A stretch of 64,000 bases of DNA from JAIXWP01 sp965247015 (GTDB lineage Bacteria > Bacteroidota > Bacteroidia > Flavobacteriales_D > Sanyastnellaceae). Where the stretch lies: contig CBDFGG010000001.1 of NCBI GenBank assembly GCA_965247015.1, forward strand, positions 363,637-427,636, in the 5' to 3' direction. Numbering within the stretch: position 1 is the stretch's first letter; the number at the start of each line of letters is the position of its first letter. Below, in pieces: positions 51,515-60,532 of the stretch. The notes under the pieces were generated by a model. It had not been told where the DNA came from and searched no databases. It saw nothing but the letters and a program-made list of their open reading frames with translations. The position numbers and the translations under genes are program-made.

Positions 51515-52144
51515 TTACTTTTTCAAGATTTCTGTAACCACTTCGTGAGCGTTACCAACGAACACGATGTTATTACTGTTCATGATATCATAGGTGTTTA
51601 CCATGTTCGCGATTTGAACGTTTGCCTTTTGGAGGTTACGAGAAGAAAGGTAAACTGCATCGTTTCTTTCAGAAATCAACACAAGAGTTTTCTTGTCGCT
51701 TAGGTTCAAATTCTTGATTACTTGAGCAAACTCCTTCGTTTTTGGAGATGCAAAATTAATTGCGTCTATAACTAGGATTCCGTTATCTTTTGCTTTGTAA
51801 GACAATGCAGAAGCACGAGCCAAACGTTGAGTAGTTTTATTGACCTTGATATCGTAAGTACGAGGACGAGGACCAAATGTGCTACCACCTTGACGGAACA
51901 ATGGGTTTTTGATACTTCCCTTACGAGATCCACCAGTTCCTTTTTGTTTGTGCAACTTGCGAGTAGATCCATGGACCTCACCGCGGTGCTTTGTCTTGTG
52001 AGTACCTGTACGTTGAGCTGCTAGGTAGCGCTTAACATCTAGGTAGATTGCGTGATCATTAGGTTCGATTGCGAACACTGTATCATCGAGAGTAACCTTG
52101 TTACCCGTCTTTTGACCTTGAATATTTAATACTTCCAGTTGCAT
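51515..52144 (-). CDS. rplD: 50S ribosomal protein L4
   Basis: A 209-residue protein whose extended loop (GSTRKLHKQKGTGGSRKGSI) contributes to the exit-tunnel constriction. In E. coli L4 also represses its own operon; no leader signal is assignable here. 1 bp after rplC. Confidence 0.98.
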   Translation of the reverse strand: MQLEVLNIQGQKTGNKVTLDDTVFAIEPNDHAIYLDVKRYLAAQRTGTHKTKHRGEVHGSTRKLHKQKGTGGSRKGSIKNPLFRQGGSTFGPRPRTYDIKVNKTTQRLARASALSYKAKDNGILVIDAINFASPKTKEFAQVIKNLNLSDKKTLVLISERNDAVYLSSRNLQKANVQIANMVNTYDIMNSNNIVFVGNAHEVVTEILKK

Positions 52145-52145
52145 G

Positions 52146-52766
52146 TTACTTCACGATTAAAACGGTAGCACCATTAAATCCTGGTACCGCACCTTTGATG
52201 AGTATTAGATTTTCTTCTGGAAGAACTTTCACAACTTCTAGGTTCTGAACAGTTCTACGGTCACCTCCGGTTCTTCCTGCCATGCGCATTCCTGGGAATA
52301 CACGTGATGGGTCAGAAGACGCACCGAGTGAACCTGGTGCACGAAGACGGTTGTGTTGTCCGTGAGTGCTCTCACCTACCCCAGCAAATCCGTGGCGTTT
52401 TACAACACCTTGGAAACCTTTACCTTTTGTGGTACCGATTACGTCAACGTTTTCTCCTTCGGTGAAGATGTCAGAAAGAGTGATTACATCTCCTAGTTTT
52501 ACTTCTGTCTCGAAACCATCTACTTCGAAGATGAATCTCTTTGGAGTAACACCAGCCTTCTTGAAGTGACCTTGCATAGGCTTAGATGTATTCTTTTCTT
52601 TCTTATCGCCGAAAGCGATTTGAACAGCTTGGTAGCCGTCCTTTTCTGTGGTCTTGATCTGTGTCACCACACATGGACCAGCCTCTATCACTGTGCATGG
52701 AATATTCTTTCCAGCGGCACTGTAGACACTAGTCATCCCGACCTTTTTACCAATGAATCCTGGCAT
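52146..52766 (-). CDS. rplC: 50S ribosomal protein L3
   Basis: A 206-residue protein near the peptidyl-transferase centre. MPGFIGKKVGMTSVYSAAGK start, FQGVVKRHGFAG and GRTGGDRRTVQNL are conserved. 23 bp after rpsJ. Confidence 0.98.
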   Translation of the reverse strand: MPGFIGKKVGMTSVYSAAGKNIPCTVIEAGPCVVTQIKTTEKDGYQAVQIAFGDKKEKNTSKPMQGHFKKAGVTPKRFIFEVDGFETEVKLGDVITLSDIFTEGENVDVIGTTKGKGFQGVVKRHGFAGVGESTHGQHNRLRAPGSLGASSDPSRVFPGMRMAGRTGGDRRTVQNLEVVKVLPEENLILIKGAVPGFNGATVLIVK

Positions 52767-52789
52767 GTGTTTAATTTATTTAGTTGTGA

Positions 52790-53095
52790 CTACACTTTGA
52801 TTTCTACTTCAACTCCGCTTGGTAGCTCAAGCTTCATTAACGCATCTACTGTCTTTGAAGAAGAGCTGTAGATGTCTAGAAGGCGCTTGTAAGAGCTTAA
52901 CTCGAACTGTTCACGAGCCTTCTTGTTAACGTGCGGTGAGCGCAATACGGTGTAAATTCTTTTGTGTGTAGGAAGTGGAATTGGACCATTCACTACTGCA
53001 CCGGTTGCCTTTACTGTTTTCACAATCTTCTCAGCTGACTTGTCAACGAGGTTGTGATCGTAGGACTTTAATTTTATTCTGATCTTTTGAGCCAT
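52790..53095 (-). CDS. rpsJ: 30S ribosomal protein S10
   Basis: A 101-residue head protein and NusG/NusB partner in transcription-translation coupling. KIRIKLKSYDHNLVDKSAEK and TVLRSPHVNKKAREQFELS are diagnostic. 13 bp after fusA; tuf, often at this place elsewhere, is absent. Confidence 0.98.
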   Translation of the reverse strand: MAQKIRIKLKSYDHNLVDKSAEKIVKTVKATGAVVNGPIPLPTHKRIYTVLRSPHVNKKAREQFELSSYKRLLDIYSSSSKTVDALMKLELPSGVEVEIKV

Positions 53096-53108
53096 CTACT
53101 GGTTATTA

Positions 53109-55214
53109 TTAGGCGTTGGCTTTTCCTTTCACTTTAGCGATTACTGCTTCTGCTACGTTGTTCGGAGCTGGAGAGTAGTTGCTGAATTCCATTGTTGATG
53201 TTGCACGTCCTGAGGTGATGGTACGTAAGTCTGTTACATAACCAAACATTTCAGAAAGAGGAACTTTACCATTGATTACGGTTGCACCGTTTCTTTCGCT
53301 TGTTCCTTCGATCATACCGCGACGCTTGTTCAAGTCACCGATTACATCACCCATGTTTTCAGCTGGTGTAACGACTTCAAGTTTCATGATAGGCTCGAGA
53401 AGAATTGGCTTGCACTTAGGCATCGCTTCGCGGTAAGCCATTTTAGCGCACAATTCGAAAGAAAGAGCATCAGAGTCAACTGCGTGGAATGAACCATCGT
53501 TCAACTCTACTTTCAAAGAATCTACTGGGTAGCCAGCTAGAACACCGTTATTCATTGCTTCTTTGAAACCCTTTTCAATTGATGGGATGAATTCACGAGG
53601 AATGTTACCACCTTTGATATTGTTCACGAATACAAGACCTGGCTTCTCCGCGTCATTGTTAGGACCAATGTTTACATTGATATCAGCGAATTTACCACGA
53701 CCACCCGATTGCTTTTTGTAAACTTCACGGTGATCAGTTGTGCCTTGGATTGTTTCTTTGTAAGATACTTGCGGAGCACCTTGGTTACATTCCACTTTGA
53801 ATTCACGCTTCAAACGGTCAACGATGATCTCAAGGTGAAGCTCACCCATACCAGAGATGATAGTTTGTCCAGAATCTTCGTCAGTTCTTACGCGGAACGT
53901 AGGATCCTCTTCTGCAAGTTTAGCTAGTGCCATACCCATCTTATCAGAGTCAGCTTGAGTCTTAGGCTCAACAGCGATACCGATAACTGGTTCTGGGAAG
54001 TTCATTGCTTCAAGAACGATTGGGTTCTTTTCATCACAAAGGGTATCCCCTGTTTTGATGTCTTTGAAACCAACCACTGCAGCGATGTCACCAGCAGCCA
54101 ATCTTTCGATTGGGTTTTGCTTGTTAGCGTGCATTTGGAAGATACGAGAGATACGCTCTTTGTTTCCGCTACGTGTGTTTAGGACATAAGAACCTGCTTC
54201 AAGTACACCAGAGTATGCACGAGTGAATGCTAGACGACCTACGAATGGGTCAGTAGCGATTTTGAAAGCTAGACCAGCGAATGGTTCGTTGAAGTCTGGC
54301 TTGCGAGAAATTTCTTCCTCAGTATCTGGGTTAGTACCCTTAATGCTTTCCTTATCTAGTGGGCTAGGAAGAAGTTCCATCACTAGGTCAAGCATTGTTT
54401 GAACACCTTTGTTTTTGAAAGATGATCCGCATACCATTGGAACGATCTTCATATCAAGGCAAGCTTGACGAAGTGCGTCCAAGATTTCACGTTCAGTGAT
54501 TGAGCTTGGATCATCGAAGAACTTCATCATCAAGTTGTCATCGTATTCAGAGACAGCTTCTAGAAGTTTTTCACGATACTCAGTAGCTTCTTCCAACAAA
54601 TCAGCTGGGATATCTACTACTTCGTATGTCATACCCTTATCAGCCTCATTCCAGATCATTCCACGGAAGTTGATCAAATCAACAACACCTTTGAAATCAT
54701 CTTCAGCACCGATTGGGATTTGAAGTGGAACCGCGTTGCTACCAAGCATGTCTTTCACCTGCTTAACGACTTTCAAGAAGTCAGCACCTTGGCGGTCCAT
54801 TTTATTTACGAAACCAATACGAACAACACTGTAGTTGTCAGCCAAACGCCAGTTGGTTTCAGATTGAGGTTCAACACCGTCTACTGCGCTGAAGAGGAAC
54901 ACTAGTCCATCAAGTACGCGAAGTGAGCGGTTTACCTCAACTGTAAAGTCAACGTGACCTGGAGTATCGATAATGTTTACGTGATATTTGTTTCCACGGT
55001 AGTTCCAGAAAACTGTAGTAGCAGCAGAAGTAATAGTGATACCTCTTTCTTGCTCTTGAGCCATCCAGTCCATGGTAGCTGCACCGTCGTGAACTTCACC
55101 AATCTTGTGGTTTACACCAGAATAGTAAAGAATACGCTCAGTGGTAGTTGTTTTTCCTGCATCGATGTGAGCAGCAATACCAATATTTCTTGTATATCTA
55201 AGGTCGCGTGACAT
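53109..55214 (-). CDS. fusA: Elongation factor G
   Basis: A translocase GTPase of 701 residues with domains I-V complete. G1 AHIDAGKTTT (residues 15-24), switch II DTPGHVDFT, G4 NKMDRQGAD, and domain IV RGKFADINVNIGPNN. The length is that of canonical EF-G; a second EF-G paralogue cannot be excluded elsewhere in the genome. 28 bp after rpsG. Confidence 0.98.
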   Translation of the reverse strand: MSRDLRYTRNIGIAAHIDAGKTTTTERILYYSGVNHKIGEVHDGAATMDWMAQEQERGITITSAATTVFWNYRGNKYHVNIIDTPGHVDFTVEVNRSLRVLDGLVFLFSAVDGVEPQSETNWRLADNYSVVRIGFVNKMDRQGADFLKVVKQVKDMLGSNAVPLQIPIGAEDDFKGVVDLINFRGMIWNEADKGMTYEVVDIPADLLEEATEYREKLLEAVSEYDDNLMMKFFDDPSSITEREILDALRQACLDMKIVPMVCGSSFKNKGVQTMLDLVMELLPSPLDKESIKGTNPDTEEEISRKPDFNEPFAGLAFKIATDPFVGRLAFTRAYSGVLEAGSYVLNTRSGNKERISRIFQMHANKQNPIERLAAGDIAAVVGFKDIKTGDTLCDEKNPIVLEAMNFPEPVIGIAVEPKTQADSDKMGMALAKLAEEDPTFRVRTDEDSGQTIISGMGELHLEIIVDRLKREFKVECNQGAPQVSYKETIQGTTDHREVYKKQSGGRGKFADINVNIGPNNDAEKPGLVFVNNIKGGNIPREFIPSIEKGFKEAMNNGVLAGYPVDSLKVELNDGSFHAVDSDALSFELCAKMAYREAMPKCKPILLEPIMKLEVVTPAENMGDVIGDLNKRRGMIEGTSERNGATVINGKVPLSEMFGYVTDLRTITSGRATSTMEFSNYSPAPNNVAEAVIAKVKGKANA

Positions 55215-55242
55215 TTCTTTCTCTCTTTATTGTATTGCTATA

Positions 55243-55710
55243 TTAGAAGCGGAAGTGTGAGAATGCTTTGTTAGCTTCAGCCATACGGTGAACGTCTTCT
55301 TTCTTTTTGAAAGCAGCTCCTTCACCCTTAGATGCAGCGATAATCTCGTTAGCGAGTTTCTCAGACATGCTCTTTTCATTTCTTCCACGAGCATAACCGA
55401 TCAACCATTTCATCGCCATTGAATTTTTACGTTCATCGCGGATTGGAGATGGGATTTGGAAAGTAGCACCACCTACACGACGGCTTCTCACCTCTACAGC
55501 TGGAGTAACATTCTCCAATGCTTTCTTCCAAATATCAAGACCGTTTTCACCAGTCTTAGTTCCTACCTTTTCGATAGAATCGTAGAAAATTGCAAATGCA
55601 GTTCCTTTCTTTCCTTGCAACATAAGGTTGTTAACGAATTTCGTTACAACTACTTCGTTGAACTTTGGGTCTGGAAGTACCGCAATTTTTTTGGCCTTTC
55701 TTCTTCTCAT
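55243..55710 (-). CDS. rpsG: 30S ribosomal protein S7
   Basis: A 155-residue head-assembly nucleator: MRRRKAKKIAVLPDPKFNEV start, NVTPAVEVRSRRVGGATFQI and the C-terminal MAEANKAFSHFRF. 21 bp after rpsL. Confidence 0.98.
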   Translation of the reverse strand: MRRRKAKKIAVLPDPKFNEVVVTKFVNNLMLQGKKGTAFAIFYDSIEKVGTKTGENGLDIWKKALENVTPAVEVRSRRVGGATFQIPSPIRDERKNSMAMKWLIGYARGRNEKSMSEKLANEIIAASKGEGAAFKKKEDVHRMAEANKAFSHFRF

Positions 55711-55731
55711 GATTTATTTATCTTGAAAGGA

Positions 55732-56112
55732 TTATTTTTTAACTTTTGGACGTTTTGTTCCGTACTTCGAACGGCGCTGACCGCGACCATTTACTCCGGC
55801 AGTATCAAGAGCTCCACGCACGATGTGATAACGCACACCTGGTAAGTCCTTCACACGACCACCGCGCACTAGCACGATAGAGTGCTCTTGTAGGTTGTGA
55901 CCTTCACCACCGATGTAGGCGATGATTTCAAAACCATTCGTAAGACGAACTTTCGCTACCTTACGAAGAGCAGAGTTTGGTTTCTTTGGAGTAGTAGTAT
56001 ACACCTTAGTGCATACTCCTCTGCGCTGTGGGCAAGAGGTCAAAGCGGCCGACTTACTTCTGTAAGTTTTAGGCTCGCGTCCTTTACGTATTAATTGTTG
56101 AACCGTTGGCAT
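55732..56112 (-). CDS. rpsL: 30S ribosomal protein S12
   Basis: A 126-residue decoding-centre protein. TTTPKKPNSALRKVAKVRL and GGRVKDLPGVRYH are intact. The lysines that correspond to the classical streptomycin-resistance positions (K43 and K88 here) are wild-type. First gene of the operon, downstream of a good TAnnTTTG promoter. Confidence 0.98.
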   Translation of the reverse strand: MPTVQQLIRKGREPKTYRSKSAALTSCPQRRGVCTKVYTTTPKKPNSALRKVAKVRLTNGFEIIAYIGGEGHNLQEHSIVLVRGGRVKDLPGVRYHIVRGALDTAGVNGRGQRRSKYGTKRPKVKK

Positions 56113-56613
56113 TATTCTAAGTTCCTTTTTTTCACGTTGTTCCGATCGAGTTGTTTCGACCTAAAAAACGGGCTGCAAAAATACTCAGAGAATTCGTCCG
56201 TGCAAGCATTCATGCAAAATAATTCTTCTTTTTTTATTTACAACTCGTAAAACAATAATAATCAGACGATTAAATATTAGTCAGACCCCAAAATTAGACT
56301 GTTTTTTGATATTTTTTCGCCCCGCGTCGACTTCCATCTACCCCGCTGAGAATCAAAAAAAAAGGAGTTGTCAACGAACAGTTGTGAAAATTATTGCAAC
56401 GGCAAACTGTTCAAAAACAGCACGTTAACCGATTTTAACAATCGATTTTACTAGTGCCTAATTCACTGAAAATCTATGTCTTGAAGTCACCTTGACTCCA
56501 ATATTAAAAACTTATTGAATTTTTCAATATCGTAAGAAATGATATAGACAAGCGCGATTTTAAGACCCGAATAAGGGTAAATTCTAATTATGTTGTCATA
56601 ACTAAAAAACCTA
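56113..56613. other. Intergenic region between rpsL and the sigma-factor gene
   Basis: About 500 bp. It contains the rpsL promoter (56176-56205) and its leader on the minus side. The remaining sequence is AT-rich with no gene, no member of the repeat families and no convincing TAnnTTTG box for the sigma-factor gene. Confidence 0.75.
56176..56205 (-). promoter_or_regulatory. Promoter of the ribosomal-protein operon
   Basis: On the minus strand: TTG (56205-56203), 19 bp spacer, TATTTTTG (56183-56176). This matches the Bacteroidota consensus of TTG at -33 and TAnnTTTG at -7. Predicted start of transcription is near 56169, giving a leader of about 55 nt before rpsL. Confidence 0.75.
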
Positions 56614-57210
56614 GTGTTTACTTTGGCTGCAACATATCCCTACCCTGTGGAAACTACTAAATCGACGGCTGTCATTCCTGCAAGAGATCCTCTGGCATTT
56701 GACCGCCTCTTTCAAGACTATTTTATTCCGCTCACCCAATATGCGCGACTTTATCTCAAGGATGAGGACGATGCAAAAGACCTTGTTCAAAAGCTTTTTA
56801 CTCAAATGTGGGAACAGCCAGATCGCTTCGAGGCTGAAAGCTCAATACAGGGACTTCTGTACTCCGCAGTAAAGAATCGTTGTCTCAACTGGCTCAAGCA
56901 TGAGAAGGTGAAGAAGGAGCATCAACAATACACTGCGCAAAGCGGAGCGAAGCTTTATGTAGTACAAGACGATGATCCTTCCGATCTTGAGAAAAAGATT
57001 GAAAAAGCGCTACAGTTGCTACCGGAGCAATGTAGGCGAGTGTTTGAACTCAGTAGAATAGATGGATTAAAATACAAAGAGATTGCCGAGCAACTTAATA
57101 TCTCCATCAAAACAGTAGAAGTGCATATGGGGAAAGCACTTCGACACATGCGAACAGAGCTTGCCGACTACTTACCTCTCCTCCTCCTTCTTTTCCCTCA
57201 CCTCTTTTGA
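56614..57210 (+). CDS. ECF RNA polymerase sigma factor (sigma-70 family, Bacteroidota FecI type)
   Basis: 198 residues from a GTG start. Region 2 (about residues 30-90: FDRLFQDYFIPLTQYARLYL, EDDAKDLVQKLFTQMWEQP) and region 4 (about 130-185: LPEQCRRVFELSRIDGLKYK, then IAEQLNISIKTVEVHMGKAL) define a sigma-70 family ECF factor of the kind paired with FecR in Bacteroidota. The hydrophobic C-terminus (LPLLLLLFPHLF) is odd for a soluble factor. The FecR gene overlaps or abuts the stop, so the pair is one transcription unit. Confidence 0.93.
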   Translation: MFTLAATYPYPVETTKSTAVIPARDPLAFDRLFQDYFIPLTQYARLYLKDEDDAKDLVQKLFTQMWEQPDRFEAESSIQGLLYSAVKNRCLNWLKHEKVKKEHQQYTAQSGAKLYVVQDDDPSDLEKKIEKALQLLPEQCRRVFELSRIDGLKYKEIAEQLNISIKTVEVHMGKALRHMRTELADYLPLLLLLFPHLF

Positions 57211-57218
57211 TAGAACAC

Positions 57219-58133
57219 ATGAATACCATTCCAGAAAATATTGATACGCTCATCACTGCTCATTTAAACAATGAGTTAAGTGAATCAGAAACGGTGCAAC
57301 TGCTCGCGTGGGTGGATTCATCGGATGAGCATTTGGCGCACTTCCATAAAATGGCGCAAGCACATGCATTGCTTTACAAATCAAGCGATACTAAAGTTGT
57401 AGAACGTCCGTGGGTAGGGAAAAAAACGAATCCACGCACCTGGTGGTGGGTTGCAGCGGCAGCCACTGTGATAGGGCTAATCACTACGCTCATGCTTATT
57501 ACATCGAGCAGCCAATACCAATTGACAGCTACAGCTACTCCTGTAACGGATACACTGCCTGATGGTACAATCCTTTCGCTCGAGAAAGAGTCATTCATTT
57601 CGCATGAATACAATGAAGAAAAACAAAAACACGAATACACATTAGTTGGTCAAGCTTCATTTGATGTACGCTCGGAACAAGCGCTAGTGGTGCATGCTGG
57701 ACCGCTGGTGATTGAAGATATTGGGACGGTCTTTACGGTGATAAACGACCCTAGCGATACTGTCATTACCATCATTGTTCAGGATGGTAAGGTGCGATGC
57801 AGCGACCAATTGCACCCGCCTGTATTATTGGCCGTCGGAGAAACCGCCAATTTTTCCAAAAAAACAAATCAATTTATAGTTTCCAAAACACGATCTGCCC
57901 GTCCATTTCATTTTAACTTTACGAATGAGAAAATTGAAAACGTGATCGCTGTATTGAACGAATACTACGAGACTGAAATCTATTTTTCCCCTGAAATTAA
58001 AGACTGCCGAATAAACGTTCGGTTTGAGGATGAAAAACTTTCCTTCATTCTTGCAGTGATTGCCTCAACCATTGATGCATCGCTTATTCAGGAGAATGAC
58101 AACTACAAATTATTGGGCAATGAATGTCATTAA
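57219..58133 (+). CDS. FecR-type anti-sigma factor
   Basis: Single-pass inner-membrane anti-sigma/signal protein of 304 residues from the ATG at 57219 (an in-frame TTG lies at 57207 inside the sigma gene). Cytoplasmic N-terminus with acidic helices; membrane helix near residues 80-100 (WWWVAAAATVIGLITTLMLI). The periplasmic FecR domain follows: LPDGTILSLEKES, the IEDIGTVFTV region, and a C-terminal FecR-C segment (IENVIAVLNEYYETEIYF). It regulates the preceding sigma factor. The next gene starts inside its last codons. Confidence 0.92.
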   Translation: MNTIPENIDTLITAHLNNELSESETVQLLAWVDSSDEHLAHFHKMAQAHALLYKSSDTKVVERPWVGKKTNPRTWWWVAAAATVIGLITTLMLITSSSQYQLTATATPVTDTLPDGTILSLEKESFISHEYNEEKQKHEYTLVGQASFDVRSEQALVVHAGPLVIEDIGTVFTVINDPSDTVITIIVQDGKVRCSDQLHPPVLLAVGETANFSKKTNQFIVSKTRSARPFHFNFTNEKIENVIAVLNEYYETEIYFSPEIKDCRINVRFEDEKLSFILAVIASTIDASLIQENDNYKLLGNECH

Positions 58134-59799
58134 ACGACTCCTTATTTTATTGATTGCGCTTTTTCCTATCCTCTCTGTAGCACAAGTTCTCGAGAGGCGT
58201 ATCACTTACAAGTGTCAATCGCAAACTATCGCGAACGCATTGCGCCAATTGGAGCAACAAGAGAATATTGTTTTCTCTTATTCCCCATCCATTATTGATG
58301 GTCAAAAAATGGTGAGCATCAACGCTGTGAATACCCCGCTGCGCGGGGCTTTATTAGAGTTAATTGGTTCTACATACAACTTCAAAGATTCGAAGAATTA
58401 TATCATCATCACAAGAGACTCCAAGGCTTCGAAGTACACAGCCATTAAAGGATATGTGGAAGACTCGAATGGTCGTTCGGTAGATGGTGCAACCGTGTAC
58501 CATCAAGGCTCTCGTAGATCAGCCAATACCAATGCTGCTGGGTATTATCAGTTGTATATCGAGCGCGACTTGGATCCTAAGTCATTGCAAGTGGGCAAGG
58601 CAAACCTTGCAGACACCGCTATAAAACAGCTTCAAAGTAGTAGTAATTACGAACCGCTTACACTTCGTGCACAAAGCGACACGACGCTCTATACCTACCT
58701 TTCAGGAGTGAAGCGAGGCATCAACGATGTCAGTCAAGATATCGCTTCATTCTGGATTAAAAATCGCATTGAAGTGCAAAACGTGGATGATACTATTTAC
58801 CGCGCCGCGCAAGTGAGCTTCGTGCCGTTCATTGGCACCAATCGCAAACTTTCGGCGAATTGTAGTAATGCCTTTTCGTTTAACATTCTCGGCGGCTATG
58901 CATTTAGTTCTCGTGCATTTGAGTTTGCTGGGTTATTCAACATGAATCGTGAAAATGCAAGTGGTTTTCAGTTGGCAGGGCTTTATAATATCAATGGAGG
59001 AACACAGCATGGTGCGCAGATTTCAGGGCTATTTGGGTATAACCAAAGAGCATCGTGTGGCTTTCAGTTGGGGGGATTATTCAATGTGAATCCAGGTGGA
59101 TTTACAGGGATGAATATCGCGGGACTAGTTCATTATTCTGGGTTCAATTCAAGTGGCTTCACATTGTCTGGTGTTGGGAATGTGCAGCGCGGTGAATACA
59201 AGGGCGTGCAGTTGGCAGGAGTGTTTAATGTAGCCCACAGTGCCACTGTTCAGATCGGTACATTCAATGTGGCAAAGCATGCAAAGACACAGATCGGTGT
59301 GATCAATATTGCTGATTCGATTAGCGGTGTATCCATCGGTGTATTTAGCTTGATAAAGAAGGGTTATCACAAAGTGGAGATCAGTTATGACAGTGACAAA
59401 TATTTGAATTGTGCGCTCAGATTGGGCGTTTCTAAGCTCTACACTATCTATTTTGCTGGAATCAAACCTAGTGCTCCAGACAGTACCGAATGGACATTCG
59501 GTTTTGGTTTAGGCACCTCACCAAAAGTTTCATACCGCACTCGGATAAATATTGATTTGACTACCCAGCAAATGATCGAAGGTGTGTTCGCTGAGTACTA
59601 CAATATTCGCACACAATTTCAAGTGGGCGTCGAAAGCCAAATCTTCAAACATTTGGCTCTTTTCGCAGCCGTCAATCTAAACTACTTTAGTGCAGACACA
59701 AGAGATCCATACAATGCGTTCGAGAGTCCGCTCTATCGTATCAACGAAAATCCGACTGACTGGTGGATTGGCGCGAGGGCGGGGGTGAGACTTTTCTAA
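58120..59799 (+). CDS. STN-domain protein with beta-repeat (LA_2272-like) region
   Basis: 559 residues from ATG 58120, overlapping the FecR stop by 14 bp. Signal peptide residues 1-22 (FPILSVAQ). Residues about 25-85 form an STN/secretin-TonB N-terminal domain (ERRITYKCQSQTIANALRQL), and about 108-170 a CarboxypepD_reg-like domain. Residues 268-417 hold about seven repeats of a GxQLAGLxN type with about 20-residue spacing, like the LA_2272 surface-repeat family. The C-terminus is beta-rich, ending in an aromatic barrel-like strand. It takes the place usually filled by a TonB-dependent receptor in sigma/FecR operons. Confidence 0.82.
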   Translation: MNVIKRLLILLIALFPILSVAQVLERRITYKCQSQTIANALRQLEQQENIVFSYSPSIIDGQKMVSINAVNTPLRGALLELIGSTYNFKDSKNYIIITRDSKASKYTAIKGYVEDSNGRSVDGATVYHQGSRRSANTNAAGYYQLYIERDLDPKSLQVGKANLADTAIKQLQSSSNYEPLTLRAQSDTTLYTYLSGVKRGINDVSQDIASFWIKNRIEVQNVDDTIYRAAQVSFVPFIGTNRKLSANCSNAFSFNILGGYAFSSRAFEFAGLFNMNRENASGFQLAGLYNINGGTQHGAQISGLFGYNQRASCGFQLGGLFNVNPGGFTGMNIAGLVHYSGFNSSGFTLSGVGNVQRGEYKGVQLAGVFNVAHSATVQIGTFNVAKHAKTQIGVINIADSISGVSIGVFSLIKKGYHKVEISYDSDKYLNCALRLGVSKLYTIYFAGIKPSAPDSTEWTFGFGLGTSPKVSYRTRINIDLTTQQMIEGVFAEYYNIRTQFQVGVESQIFKHLALFAAVNLNYFSADTRDPYNAFESPLYRINENPTDWWIGARAGVRLF

Positions 59800-59940
59800 C
59801 GACAAGGGACAAGGGACAAGGGACAAGTGATCTCGGCTATGCCGAGAACAAATGACAAGAGATCTCGGCTGTGCCGAGAACAAATGATCTCGGCGGTGCC
59901 GAGATGGAATGAATTTCGAATCTAGAATTGAGAATCATTT
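59800..59940. repeat. Heptamer tandem repeats with TCTCGGC-hairpins, copy B
   Basis: Four or more GGGACAA-type heptamers (59801-59829), then three hairpins TCTCGGC-N3-GCCGAGA at 59831-59847, 59863-59879 and 59888-59904 with loops TAT, TGT and GGT. Then comes GAATTTCGAATCTAGAATTG, related to the AATCGAG array of copy A. The stems are identical to copy A while the loops differ. Confidence 0.9.
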
Positions 59941-60058
59941 TTTTCGATTTTGAGTAAGGGTGATTGGGGAGTTGGGGGTCTTCATGATGTATGGCGGATT
60001 TGCTGTGCAGGAGAATGCGAAAATCCTTCAAAGAGTAGTACCCTTAAATATTACAATT

Positions 60059-60502
60059 ATGTTTTCTAAATCAATCCTTTTCAAATTAACTCTTGTTCTA
60101 TCCATTGGAACTCTTCTTAGCAGTTGTGAGAAAGAAGAAGTTCTTCCGATTAGTGAGGTACCGGGTGAAATTTCATCCTACGTCACGGTACATTTTCCAG
60201 ATGAAGAAATAGTGCAAGCGAGCAGAGAATTTGATGATCTGAAAAAAGTCTACGAAGTGTATTTGACCAATAGCTTTTACCTCGAATTCAATCGTCAAAA
60301 AGAAGTGGTTGAAATCGATGGAATATCGGCTCTTCCTGTAACCGTGGTTCCTGTAACGATTCAAAACTATGTTAGTCAAAACTATCCAAATCAAGTAGTC
60401 ACTGATTGGGAACTAGAGGACAATCACCAGCAAATAGAATTAAATACTGGAATAACGCTTGAGTTCTCAATGACGGGTAGTTTTCTTCGAATAGACAACT
60501 AG
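60059..60502 (+). CDS. PepSY-like lipoprotein
   Basis: The frame opens at 59960; ATG at 60059 (MFSKSILFKL) starts a lipoprotein signal with lipobox LLSSC (C23), giving 147 residues. The mature protein holds two PepSY-like/putative beta-lactamase-inhibitor-like repeats (IVQASREFDDLKKVYEVYL and TIQNYVSQNYPNQVVTDWEL). Such proteins are small periplasmic domains of unknown role in Bacteroidota. It lies 30 bp before the TonB-dependent receptor gene. Confidence 0.78.
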   Translation: MFSKSILFKLTLVLSIGTLLSSCEKEEVLPISEVPGEISSYVTVHFPDEEIVQASREFDDLKKVYEVYLTNSFYLEFNRQKEVVEIDGISALPVTVVPVTIQNYVSQNYPNQVVTDWELEDNHQQIELNTGITLEFSMTGSFLRIDN

Positions 60503-60532
60503 TATTTCTCTCACTACTAATACTCTTTTATT

